The notes under the pieces: model-generated
The model's database searches: none
The model's input: the letters and a program-made list of their open reading frames with translations, nothing else
What the model was told of the DNA's origin: nothing
Assembly (NCBI GenBank): GCA_027604665.1
Contig: JADGIZ010000422.1
Coordinates: 1-13,919 of the forward strand
Origin: Polyrhizophydium stewartii
Taxonomy: Eukaryota > Chytridiomycota > Chytridiomycetes > Rhizophydiales
Reading direction: 5' to 3'
Length of the DNA stretch: 13,919 bases
Shown: one piece after another, positions 1 to 8,188 of the stretch
Layout: each line of letters begins with the position of its first letter
How positions within the stretch are numbered: the stretch's first letter is position 1
Program-made: the position numbers and the translations under genes

Positions 1-28
1 GTGTGTGTGTGTGTGTGTGTGTGTGTGT
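1..28. repeat. (GT)14 dinucleotide microsatellite
   Basis: An uninterrupted GT repeat fills the first 28 bases and may continue past the window edge. Read on the minus strand it is a CA repeat. It lies in what appears to be the last visible intron of the ABCG transporter gene, downstream of the donor at 202. Two other introns of the same gene also carry CA/TG tracts near their acceptors. Confidence 0.95.
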
Positions 29-3000
29 CGCGTGAGATGCCAGAAGGGGCCATTGGGCGACACGAAGCCGCACAATCACGTCCGCAGCGGCAATGGTTTG
101 CATCGCCGTTTCAAAGCAGTTTCCCGACAAACTCTGTCAGCCACGCAAGGACAACAACATCAACTGTGTTCAACCACAACCACCCCCTCCACAGACACTC
201 ACAGACTGCAAATCACGATGCGGTACACGGTCGCAATCGTCTTGCCGATATAGTACGCAAGCGGCGAGTGGCCCGACGACGCCTCACGCCAGTACACGGG
301 CTTCTCCTCGCCAAAGACCGTCACGCCAGCCGGCGCGGCGGCAAGCGCCACGGCCATGCCGATCAGCAGGCCAAACTGGGCAATGAGCCATTCGAGCGGA
401 GCTGGCGAGAGGATGAGGTACGGCGCGATGTACAGGCCGCGGTACATTTCATCCGACCCCTGCGAGGCCATTCCCCTGTCGCGTGCGTTGCGTTGCTGAG
501 CGGTCAGCCGCTGGCCGTGCTTTCGATCTCGGCAAACGTCGGGTCGTGAAAGAAGTCACTCGCGGCCGCCACGTCGACACTGGCCATTGTGACATGACCA
601 GCCCAAACAAAACAAAACGAAACAAAACAAACTCACATCAAGAACCCGGCCAGTACGCCTACAAAGATCTCCAGCACCAGCGAGTTAATGCGCTGGTACT
701 GCTGCATCAGACTGCGGCTATGGCAGTAAAAGACCTGCCGCACGAACGACGCGCCGCGGCCACGAACGAGCGACATGGCGCCTTCGTGGAAGGCCGCGTT
801 GTTGCGCTGCTCCTCTGGCGCGGGCGTCTCTGCCGCGCTGGCATTTTTGATGCGCTCGGCCCACATGCGCACGAGGTCGTCGGGCGTGTGCGTCGCTGTT
901 GGGTTGACGCCCTTGCCGCTCAGGATGTCCATGAGCGTGTCGGCCTCGTTGCTGCCCTCGTCGAACTGTGTGTGAGTGTGTGACAGGAAACAGTGAGCTT
1001 TCACCAGCGCGTGGCAGTGCATCGCGGCTCATCTCGCGCACCAGATACCCAAGCGCCTGGAAGTACGGCTTGGCTTCGTGCGTGGGGCCTAGATACGCCG
1101 TGCGGCCGCCCGGCGCAATCATCAGCACGTCGTCGAACTTGCGGAAGATCTCGACGCGCGGCTGGTGGATGACGGCGACGACCGTCGTGCCCAGGCTCGC
1201 GATGTTCTTGAGGATGTCGGCTGTCTGGAGCGCCGACGTCGAGTCGAGTCTGGCCGCGCGTGTTGGAGGCGGGGAGCCGTCAGCGGTGCCGCACCTTGTG
1301 CGTGCGCAAGCGACAGCAAATGGCGACTCACCCAGACGTCGGCTCGTCAAGGAAGATGCACACGGGGGCCGCTGCGAGCTCCATGCCAATGTTGACGCGC
1401 TTGCGCTGGCCGCCCGATACGCCGCGCCGGGTCTCGTCGCCAATCGGGCTGGACGCGACATGCGCGAGGCTGTTTCCCGTGCATCAGCAACACGGCTGGC
1501 TGAGCGCGCGCCAGGAGCACATGCGACCCACTTGAGCGCCTTGAGCAGGTTGTCGACGTGCTCGTTGATCTGCTGCTCAGTCCAGTCACGCGGGAGCCTG
1601 ACGCGCGCCGAGTGCAGGATGTTGTCGCGCACCGTGAGCTCGCGGTGCATTACGTCCTCCTGCTCGTGCACACACACACACGTGTGCCCATGCAAGAGAC
1701 GCATCAGTATCTGATATACCCACATGCACAAGCGCGGCTCAACAATCGCCTGCCACAGCGACAAGGCGCACCTGTGGCACAAACCCAATGATCTTCTTAA
1801 AGTCGTTGATCTCGGCCTCCCTGCCGCTGACCCACAGGCGGCCCGAGGTACGATCAACCTTGCCGCACAGCACGTTCATGAACGTGGTCTTTCCGGCACC
1901 CGACGGGCCCATGATGGCCGTCATGCGCGAGTCGCGGATCACGCCGCTGACGCCCTGCAGCACCGTCTTGCCCGTGGGGAGCCACAGGCCCAAGTTCTCC
2001 ATGCAAAAGTTCATGCGCATGTCGCGGCCGCCCAGCGCGCGGCGGAACGCGTCCACAAGGATCTCCATGTCGTTGGCGCCGCTGGGCGACGCCATGTTCG
2101 CCGTGGCCGCCGACGACACAATGCTGAGCTTGCCGCCCGTGGTCTCGATCTCGCCGCTGATCTTGCGGCTCCTCTGCATGCCGACGCCGAGAAGCTGACG
2201 CAGGCGCAGTGGAAGGACCTCGATCGCTGGACGGCCCGCGGCCATCAGCTCGCGGATCGAGACCAAGTAGACAATCGCGACCAGAAGAATGTCAATAACT
2301 AGGCACGCGACAATGCCATTGTAGGATGTTTGTATGGTCGAGCCGGCGGGGCACGATGAGATCTCATCGCACACGCGCGGTGCGACCGTGCCTGTCGGGC
2401 AGTAGCGGCCCGCGGGGCTCACACCGGCCGCGGCGTGTCAACACACCGCCAGATCACAGTGCGGCCGCAAAGTGGCGAGACGCCTCACCACGTGAGCATC
2501 GTGTACTGGTCAGGGCAGTACGACCCAGGCGGGCAAATGACTGGCTCGAGGGTTCCCTGCGACACCTGCACTCCCCCACGAATCGCCCATTGTTTTGCCG
2601 CCACTCGTCAGCACAGCGATTTGGATACGGCGCCAGATCGGCGCTTAGGACCACCCTCTCTCCCTCGACCGCAAGCGCTCTTGCGCAGATCTTGTGTTTT
2701 CAGGCGCATGCCGGCACCTACACCGCCAGAACACCAGCAGCAACCCCCCCCCAAAATCATCTCCCGCGCGGACGAATGCACCCACATTGCATCGGCGGCC
2801 CGTCAAGCGATACAGACCGCACTCGATCGAGGTCGGGCAAAACTGCGGCACCGTGCTCGTGTTGCGCGAGTTTGGGCAGTAGAATCCTGGCGGCAGCAGT
2901 ACACCCCATGCGACGGGATTTAGCTCTCCGTGTCTCGATCCGCGCCGGCTCGCGCTCGCGTACCTGGCGCGCACATAAACGTGCCGTCCGAGAACAGCGG

Positions 3001-3135
3001 GACGCCTGGCTGGCCTGTCAGCGTGCAGCTCATGGTCAGGACGGGTGAAGAGAATCGGTTGAGGCTCCGTATTTTGGCCGGCGCCGCAAATACGCCTCGG
3101 CGAGCATCCTCAGGACAGATCGAGGTTTGGTTCAT
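1..3135 (-). CDS. ABCG-family half-transporter with Cys-rich ectodomain (3' end off the window)
   Basis: ATP-driven membrane half-transporter of the ABCG (white) family; the substrate cannot be inferred. Exons, high to low: 2964-3135, 2786-2886, 2489-2565, 1772-2417, 1532-1659, 1332-1469, 1042-1249, 637-965, 203-475; phase holds at all eight junctions, giving about 690 residues. In order these show a Cys-rich ectodomain with repeated CPxGxYC units (CAPGFYC, CPPGSYC, CPAGRYC), a membrane segment near residues 149-171, Walker A GPSGAGKT (287-294), Q-loop FVPQ (Q332), signature VSGGQ (392-396), Walker B CIFLDE followed by PTSGLDS (412-), H-loop H449, and the start of the ABC2 membrane domain with the ABCG hallmark [17 protein letters not shown]. 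The remaining membrane helices must lie left of base 1. The 5' end is uncertain: 3135 is the first in-frame ATG but leaves no signal peptide, so an upstream exon is possible (GTGAGC donor at 3214, acceptor near 3138). Confidence 0.93.
2566..2785 (-). other. ABCG intron with C9 run and tandem acceptors
   Basis: This is the longest fully bounded intron of the transporter gene (220 bp, donor GTGGGT). It contains a run of nine C on the plus strand at 2744-2752. The acceptor is CAG followed by GTGTCG; a second in-phase CAG lies nine bases further on, so the mature protein could include or lack three residues (VSQ) in the ectodomain. Confidence 0.7.
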
Positions 3136-3314
3136 TGTCTGTTTTGTGCATGAGGAAACGGCACAGCTGGACAGCGGTCGGTGCAAAGGGAGGGATCACA
3201 CGAGGCATGCTCACATAGAAGGCAGATAGAGGATGAAGGAAGGATGTCTGGCATCCGCGGCAGGCAGCCGCGGGGGCGGGAGAAGGTGGGGGCGGCCGTT
3301 GGCGATTCATGAGA
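3136..3314 (-). other. Short gap between ABCG gene and gene 2 (possible ABCG 5' exon or UTR)
   Basis: This 179-bp stretch separates the first in-frame ATG of the transporter from the stop codon of the gene upstream. A GTGAGC donor at 3214, an acceptor-like AAACAG near 3138 and an ATG at 3310, only four bases after the neighbour's stop, could define a further coding exon in matching phase. That exon would be proline-rich and not obviously a signal peptide, so I did not include it in the model. Confidence 0.35.
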
Positions 3315-4805
3315 TTATGGCTCGCGGATGTCGAATACGCGGCGCACCTCGGCGGCATGGTCGTCGAGGCCGCCAAGCTCCTCGACGCACCGCTGCGCCT
3401 TGCGCGCGACCATGGCGAACGAGCGCTTGAACACGGGCGAGCCGAAGCGGCCGCGCAGGAAGGCCCAGTACAGACCAGAGAGCAGTAGCCCGGCGTATCC
3501 CATCTTGCCGATGGTGCCTGCGTGGCGGCTGCCGAAGCCCAGTAGGCCAGCGAGAATGACCGAAGACGACAGGCCCGCGCCAACATACGCAGGCACCATC
3601 TGTCGCTCGGCGTCCTGGGTGTCGAGGCGGTGCATGCAGTCGACTAGCGCCTCGAGCAGCGCCACGTCGCGCGAGACCAGCCGCGGCACGTCGAGCTGCA
3701 GCAACCGCCGCTCCTCGATCCACAGGCGCGCGCGGTGCAGCCGCTGCTCGCACTCGTGCAGGCACGCCTCGAGCCGCCGTAGAAAGTCGGCGCGGCCCAT
3801 GTGCTCCGACGCCTTGTACGCCGCCGCCAGCGTCAGGACCGACGCCGCGCCGGCCACCACCGCGCCGACGGCCGCCGCCGCGATCACTGCGCCCGAGGAC
3901 CCGTCGTCGGACGTCTTGGTCTCGGACGCGGCGGGCTGCGCCTTTTCCGCGGCCTTTCCCTTTCCCTTGGCGCGCCGCCGCCGGGCCGCCGCCGAGCCCG
4001 CGTCACTGCCGTCGGACTCGTCGTCGGCGCCGATGTCGTGCTCCGCGACGCGTGGCGACGGCTGGTTGGCTGGAATCACCACCTCGGGCCGTGGCGACGA
4101 GCCCCACCAGCCCCACGAGCCGGCGCCCTCGCTGCGCGGATCCTCGACGACGACGCCGGCTGCGCGACGCCGGCTGCTGATGCTGCTGCTGCCCCTGCTG
4201 CTGCGCGGCGCCGGCGCGGCCGTGTTGACCACCACCACGGTGGTCGATCCGCCGCGGCGCCGCCTGAGCTCGTTGGAGGCGGCGATGGACGCCATGTTGC
4301 CCGTGAGCTCGACAAGCGAGCGCAGGATCGAGTAGCCGAGGCCGGACGGACCCGCGCCGCCGTCGCTGTGGGAGCCGTCCTCTTTGTACGGCCGCGTGCC
4401 CGGCCGCCGCGGCGGGTGCACTTCGACCGCCCGCGTGGTTGTCGTCGACGACTGCACCGACGTGGGCGTTGTCGTCGTCACAGTCGTGGTTGTCGCCGTC
4501 GCCGTCCACGTCGCGGGCTGCGCGCCGGCAACTGTGGCAACTGCGGCACCGGCGGGCTCAAAGGCCGTCACGGTGGCATCGCGAAGCGCCTGGGTGAGCT
4601 GCTGCTGTTGCTGCTCGGAGCCGCCTTCGACTTGCTCGACCTCTTGCATCGTCAGCATATTCGCGGCGGGCTGGCGGGCGTCGGCGGGCAGGTGCTGCTC
4701 AAACACATGCGGCGCAAATGCAACGAGGTTCTCAAAGCAGTCAAGCAGCCGGCCGTCGCGCGGGCTGTAGAGGTCCGTCGGGAAGTCAATGTCCTCGACA
4801 AGCAT
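3315..4805 (-). CDS. Unrecognised multi-span membrane protein with long disordered region
   Basis: Single-exon frame of 496 residues; I do not recognise the family. The N-terminal 40 residues look folded (MLVEDIDFPTDLYSPRDGR). Next comes a long low-complexity stretch: Q5 at 65-69, Thr-rich runs around 100-125, Ser/Arg/Ala-rich segments, an acidic patch DDESDGSD (261-268) and a basic patch RRRRAKGKGK (275-284). The C-terminal 190 residues look conserved in style: an Ala/Val-rich membrane segment (305-330), a charged, Leu-rich helical region (340-400) and two further hydrophobic segments (407-424, 433-450), ending in a helical tail. The ATG at 4805 is chosen because the open frame further upstream runs antisense through the J-protein's first exon. 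The gene is head-to-head with the J-protein gene, with 91 bp between start codons. Organelle-membrane location is possible but not shown. Confidence 0.72.
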   Translation of the reverse strand: MLVEDIDFPTDLYSPRDGRLLDCFENLVAFAPHVFEQHLPADARQPAANMLTMQEVEQVEGGSEQQQQQLTQALRDATVTAFEPAGAAVATVAGAQPATWTATATTTTVTTTTPTSVQSSTTTTRAVEVHPPRRPGTRPYKEDGSHSDGGAGPSGLGYSILRSLVELTGNMASIAASNELRRRRGGSTTVVVVNTAAPAPRSSRGSSSISSRRRAAGVVVEDPRSEGAGSWGWWGSSPRPEVVIPANQPSPRVAEHDIGADDESDGSDAGSAAARRRRAKGKGKAAEKAQPAASETKTSDDGSSGAVIAAAAVGAVVAGAASVLTLAAAYKASEHMGRADFLRRLEACLHECEQRLHRARLWIEERRLLQLDVPRLVSRDVALLEALVDCMHRLDTQDAERQMVPAYVGAGLSSSVILAGLLGFGSRHAGTIGKMGYAGLLLSGLYWAFLRGRFGSPVFKRSFAMVARKAQRCVEELGGLDDHAAEVRRVFDIREP

Positions 4806-4896
4806 GCTTTCGGCGGGACGGGCAAGTCTGCCCTGTCCGCCCGCGTTGCCATTTTGGCTCGCAGCGCTGATTTCAGCATGGTTTGCTGGCGACTTG
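4806..4896. promoter_or_regulatory. 91-bp divergent promoter region between gene 2 and J-protein gene
   Basis: The chosen start codons of the two divergent genes are only 91 bp apart, so the promoters must share this stretch or reach into the opposite transcript. I see no clear TATA box. Both reading frames stay open through it, so neither start is fixed by a stop codon; the starts rest on the mitochondrial presequence on one side and the first folded-looking Met segment on the other. Confidence 0.5.
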
Positions 4897-5750
4897 ATGG
4901 CGGCGCTCGCAGCAACAGCCGCCGCCGCCCTGGGTCGCTGCGCCTCTGCGCCGCGCAGGGGCCTGCACACGGGCATCGCTGCGCTGCGCGCGTGGACGCA
5001 CAGAGAGACGCCGTACGCCATGCTACGCACCGACAAGTGCGCAACCGCCGCCGAGCTGCGCAGCCGATACTACGAGGTGCGGCTGCAAGCCCGCCGCGAC
5101 GCCGGACAGCGCAGCCCCGCCTGACGTGCCGGCGCCGCCTTGCCGCCCTGCGTGGCGGCCACCTCGCCCCGCGCCGGCATGTGCCGTCCGCCGCCATCCA
5201 GCTCGCGAAAGAGCACCACCCTGACCGCACAATGAGCCTGCCCGAGTCCGAGCGCAAGCTCAAGCACGAGCGGTTCGTGCTCATCCAGGAGGCATACGAC
5301 CTGCTGCAGGACGAGTACCGGCGGCACGAGTACGACTCGGTCTCGCAGCGGCCGTCCGCCTACGCTGCGTCCTCGCAGGGCTCTAGCCCGCCGGGCTCAT
5401 ACGAGAACGTCGGTGCGCAGCCCACTGCCCGCCGATTGGATTGCGCTCCAGCTGGCCCGCACTGCTGACGATGGAGGCGTTCTTGCCTTGGTGCCGACAC
5501 CCACACTCACTCCCGCACCCGCACCCGCACGCCCTCTCCAGGCTCCGAGCCGCCCTTCTCCAAGCTCGAGTTTGTGTATCCGCTGTTTCTCGGCTTTCTG
5601 CTCGTCGGAATCGTCGGGTACATCTGGATCAACAGCAACATCGAGAGTCGCAAGCGGCAAGAGGATCTCGCTTGGGAGTATTACCGCATCCAGCGCCACC
5701 GCGACGGGCTGGGCGACATTGTGGGCCAGGCTCCGCTCCGGAAGCGATGA
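4897..5750 (+). CDS. Mitochondrial-type J-domain (DnaJ) protein with C-terminal membrane anchor
   Basis: Likely Hsp70 co-chaperone; J-domains stimulate Hsp70 ATPase through the HPD motif. Exons 4897-5076, 5202-5412 and 5542-5750 give 600 nt (199 aa). Introns are 125 and 129 bp, with donors GTGCGG and GTGCGC, CAG acceptors and phases 0 and 1. Residues 1-30 are Ala/Arg-rich without acids, typical of a mitochondrial presequence. The J-domain spans about 36-105: helix II is split by intron 1, HPD is at 66-68, and helix III holds QEAYDLLQDEYRRHEYD. A membrane segment lies at about 141-159 (FVYPLFLGFLLVGIVGYIW), followed by a charged tail. J-domain plus a single C-terminal anchor resembles DNAJC30 or DNAJC4, but I cannot separate these. 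The start was preferred over in-frame ATG 4789, which would overlap gene 2. Confidence 0.9.
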
Positions 5751-5939
5751 GCAGGCCACATCGGCCCATTCCTTCGTGTGCCCCTCTCCTCTCTGCCCCT
5801 CGCACCCACACGCTTTGCGCAACGACGCTCTTGTGAATATCGGGGTTTCCTTACATGATCACCTCCTACAGACACAACTGGTTTCCGTCGTCGAACGGAA
5901 CCCCCTCCAGCCGCCGCTGCATAAGAGCAGTGGTGATCA
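5751..5939. other. Convergent 3' region with nested inverted repeats
   Basis: This holds the 3' flanks of the J-protein gene (plus) and the KHE1 gene (minus). A perfect 9-bp inverted repeat, ATGATCACC at 5855-5863 and GGTGATCAT at 5932-5940, encloses a smaller TTCCG/CGGAA stem (5883-5887 and 5896-5900). The outer right arm reaches the KHE1 stop codon. No AATAAA is seen on either strand. Confidence 0.6.
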
Positions 5940-7087
5940 TCAAACGCTGTTGGGGTACACAAAGTACTGCATCCGTGCGCGCCGGTAGTTGACGAGAAGC
6001 TCCGGCGCCGAGATCTCGCGCTGCAGCTTGTCGAGCGCCAGATCGTGGATGTCGGCGCCGGGCCGCCACTTCCAGACCGAGGGGTCTGTCACGGGCACGC
6101 CGCGCATCTCGGCCATCTCGGCCGTCGCCGCGTCCGCCGCCTTGCGTATCTGCTCCTCAAACTCGGCGCTCGGCGTCCACTTGACCTGCCCGCGGTCCAC
6201 CAGCTTCTGTATCGTCGTGACTCCCGTGTGCGCGCGCATCGACGACGACAGGCGGAAGAGGTGGTAGACCAGGACCGCGTTGGCTGGCATCAGAAAGAAC
6301 TTGGCCAGCACAAAGTTGAGCGGGAGCAGGCTTGTCGCCGCAAATGTGCGGTTGCGGTGGATCGTTCCTCCTATTTGGTTTGGCCGCAAGGCGAGCATGT
6401 CAGTGCATCAGACCGGACTGTGTCTGCCTGTGCGGCTGGATGCGAGAGGCAACCCACGTTTGAGCCACTCGCCAACCTGCTTCCGGAGCTGCGCGTCGTC
6501 GATGCTGGGTGGATACACAAACTCGATCTGCGTCCGACGCTGCGTCAGCCTGCCGGCTAGCAAGCACAAAGACGCTGCCAGAGAGGCGCAGCGCAGCCGT
6601 GCCAGCCACCCACGCTCGTGACAAGCGCCGAGACGGCCTTGAGAAAGTACTCGTCGGCTGCCACTCGCGTCGTCAGGCGGTTGCCCGTCGCGTATATGCG
6701 TCGCAAGAGCGGCGACCCGGACGCAGCCGCCGCGCGGCCAAAGCCGTGCCATGCGCTGCCAAACTGGTCCGAGACCTGGTACCGCCACTTGCGCAGCACA
6801 AACGACGCAAAGAAGACGCCAAACTGCACCGAGTCCTTGGGGATCAGGAGGCGAGGGTGCAGCGCAAAGCGCCCGCCGGCCGTCGGCAGCACGTACACCA
6901 TCATGTGCGTCGACGACCTTGCCGAGCTCGCTGGCGCAGCGCTTGCGGGTGCTGCCACGGGCCGTGGCTGCGGCGGGGACGGCGAAGGCGGCGTGCTCGG
7001 CGGCTGGGTGGGCGCCGACGACAGCGCCCGCAGCAGCAGCGGCCGTGTCGTCGTCGCAGCGCGAAGAATCGAAGATCTCGGCAGCAT
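5940..7087 (-). CDS. Mit_KHE1-family mitochondrial K+/H+ exchange-related protein
   Basis: Resembles the family of yeast YDL183C (Mit_KHE1), inner-membrane proteins linked to mitochondrial potassium/proton exchange. Exons 6614-7087, 6458-6527 and 5940-6370 total 975 nt (324 aa), with introns of 86 and 87 bp, donors GTGGGT, acceptors CAG and TAG, and phases 0 and 1. Residues 1-25 (MLPRSSILRAATTTRPLLLR) are a basic, Ser/Thr-rich presequence, followed by a Pro/Ala linker. The family core starts at VYVLPTAGGRFALHP, continues through IEFVYPPSIDDAQL and reaches the hydrophobic segment SLLPLNFVLAKFFLMPANAV, then VYHLFRL. The C-terminal extension is charged. The ATG at 7087 is the first in frame. Intron 1 has a second in-phase CAG 12 bases earlier (exon 2 starting at 6539), which would add RRTQ and give 328 aa. 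Family assignment is from pattern memory and fairly confident. Confidence 0.85.
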
Positions 7088-7242
7088 TTGGGACGAACCT
7101 GACGGCCCGCGCACCACGGCGACAACAACCACGCTGAGTCCGGCGCATGGATCGGCGGGCGGATGCCGGCCACAACGCAGGCACGGATTTCCGCGACGCA
7201 GAGGGCAGCGCCCGCCGGCCGCATTTCATTGCATGCGATGAC

Positions 7243-7950
7243 TCAATGGCCCTCGGTGCTGAGCACGCCGGCGCCGCCGCCGTATCCGTAGCCCTTGGGC
7301 CCAAACTGACGGCCGTGGCAGGGCTTGCAGTAGATGGTTGTATCTTTGCTGGCCACGTTGGTCGAATCGAGCGACTTGCCGCACGTTGCGCACTTGAAGC
7401 ACAGCTTGTGGTACTTGATGCCGCCGGGGCCGACGACCTGCTCGGCAAAGTACACCGGCTTGGAGCACCGCGGGCAGGTGTCGGCGCCGCCGAACTTGCC
7501 CGCCGAGCTTGGCCGGGACGTGCTGGCGGCCGCGCCGCCCGCCGCAGCGCCGCCGGACGACGGCCGTAAGCTGGCACCCGCATCAGAGGGGATCTGGGCC
7601 GCGCGGACACGCTCGACGACAGGCGACGCCGATGCAGCCGGCGCGCCGTCGGCAGCAGCGCCGGCCGGGGCCGGCGGCAGCGCGCTGATCTTGGTCTCGG
7701 TGCTCAGCACGCCGGCACCGCCGCCGTATCCGTATCCGGTGGGCCCAAACAGGCGGCCGTAGCAGGTCTTGCAGTATGCCTCGCGGTCCTTCTCGGTCAG
7801 GTTGGTCGAGTCGAGCCGCTTGCGGCACTCCTTGCACGTCAGGCATGCCTTGTGCCACATGCCGCCTGGGCCGGCCACCTGCTCCTGGAAGTAGACGGCC
7901 TTGGAGCACCGCGGGCATGTGTTGGCCGCTCCGCCGAACCTCGAGGCCAT
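7243..7950 (-). CDS. Two-LIM-domain CRP-type protein (cysteine/glycine-rich protein family)
   Basis: LIM zinc-binding adaptor of the CRP/CSRP type; such proteins act in the actin cytoskeleton and nucleus. One exon, 235 aa. LIM1 has C12-x2-C15-x17-H33-x2-C36-x2-C39-x2-C42-x17-C60-x2-C63. LIM2 in the C-terminal part repeats the pattern, with CPRCSK, HKLCFKCATC and CKPC. Each LIM domain is followed by the CRP-type glycine tail GYGYGGGAGVLSTE; the linker is Ala/Ser/Pro-rich. The ATG at 7950 (MASRFGGA) matches the usual CRP beginning; an in-frame ATG at 7980 would add ten residues. The sequence just before ATG 7950 ends in CAG and could be the acceptor of a 5' UTR intron. It is divergent from the DJ-1/PfpI gene and in tandem with KHE1 (155 bp apart). 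Confidence 0.93.
   Translation of the reverse strand: MASRFGGAANTCPRCSKAVYFQEQVAGPGGMWHKACLTCKECRKRLDSTNLTEKDREAYCKTCYGRLFGPTGYGYGGGAGVLSTETKISALPPAPAGAAADGAPAASASPVVERVRAAQIPSDAGASLRPSSGGAAAGGAAASTSRPSSAGKFGGADTCPRCSKPVYFAEQVVGPGGIKYHKLCFKCATCGKSLDSTNVASKDTTIYCKPCHGRQFGPKGYGYGGGAGVLSTEGH
7252..7760 (-). repeat. Internal repeat of the LIM gene glycine-tail segments
   Basis: Bases 7252-7316 and 7696-7760 match at roughly 58 of 65 positions. They encode the glycine-rich tails after LIM2 and LIM1. The DNA match is higher than between the LIM domains themselves, suggesting recent duplication, gene conversion or strong codon constraint. Confidence 0.8.
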
Positions 7951-8188
7951 CTGCGAGTTTGCTGGAAAGCTTGACTTCATGCGGCGGCTCTGCCCCGCCT
8001 TGCTTCTCGCCGGCGAGACGGAGGGGAGGGGGTGGCATCGGCCGGTCTGGGCGCAGTCAGTGTTTCGGAACCCGGAGGCCCGGCGCTCGGGAATGCGCCC
8101 TCGAGTGCCCCCTCGAGTGCCCCCACAGCCACCCGAGGGCCAATAAAAGGGCAAGGTTTCGGCTCGCAACTTCCCATCAGCCCACAAT
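7951..8188. promoter_or_regulatory. Divergent promoter region with 12-bp tandem repeat and CCAAT/TATA-like element
   Basis: This 238-bp gap separates the LIM gene (minus) from the DJ-1/PfpI gene (plus). A perfect two-copy 12-bp repeat, CCCTCGAGTGCC, lies at 8098-8121, each copy holding the palindrome CTCGAG. On the plus strand CCAAT at 8140-8144 overlaps an A-rich TATA-like AATAAAAGG (8142-8150), about 40-50 bp before the ATG at 8189. The placement favours the plus-strand gene; the inverted CCAAT could also serve the LIM gene. Confidence 0.55.

Noticed and set aside
130..202. Early acceptors that would end the ABCG protein near base 108 with a short hydrophobic tail
   Set aside because: The acceptor giving the hydrophobic tail would need a 39-base intron, too short, and the next one gives a non-membrane peptide. 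The family needs several more membrane helices.
3136..3186. Extension of the ABCG first exon to 3186
   Set aside because: The frame is open but 3186 is a TTG, not an ATG; the first in-frame ATG is 3135.
4789..4896. Upstream in-frame ATG at 4789 as the J-protein start
   Set aside because: It would overlap gene 2's coding start and hide a textbook mitochondrial presequence that begins at 4897.
3801..5468. A 555-codon plus-strand open frame spanning gene 2 antisense and joining in frame to J-protein exon 2
   Set aside because: Low-complexity Arg/Ala/Gly translation antisense to a more protein-like frame. Only the part from 5202 is real, as a spliced J-protein exon whose helix II joins correctly to the exon at 4897-5076.
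6408..7610. A 400-codon minus-strand open frame across KHE1 and the LIM gene
   Set aside because: It shares a frame with only one small KHE1 exon (6458-6527); the rest is out of frame with both genes.
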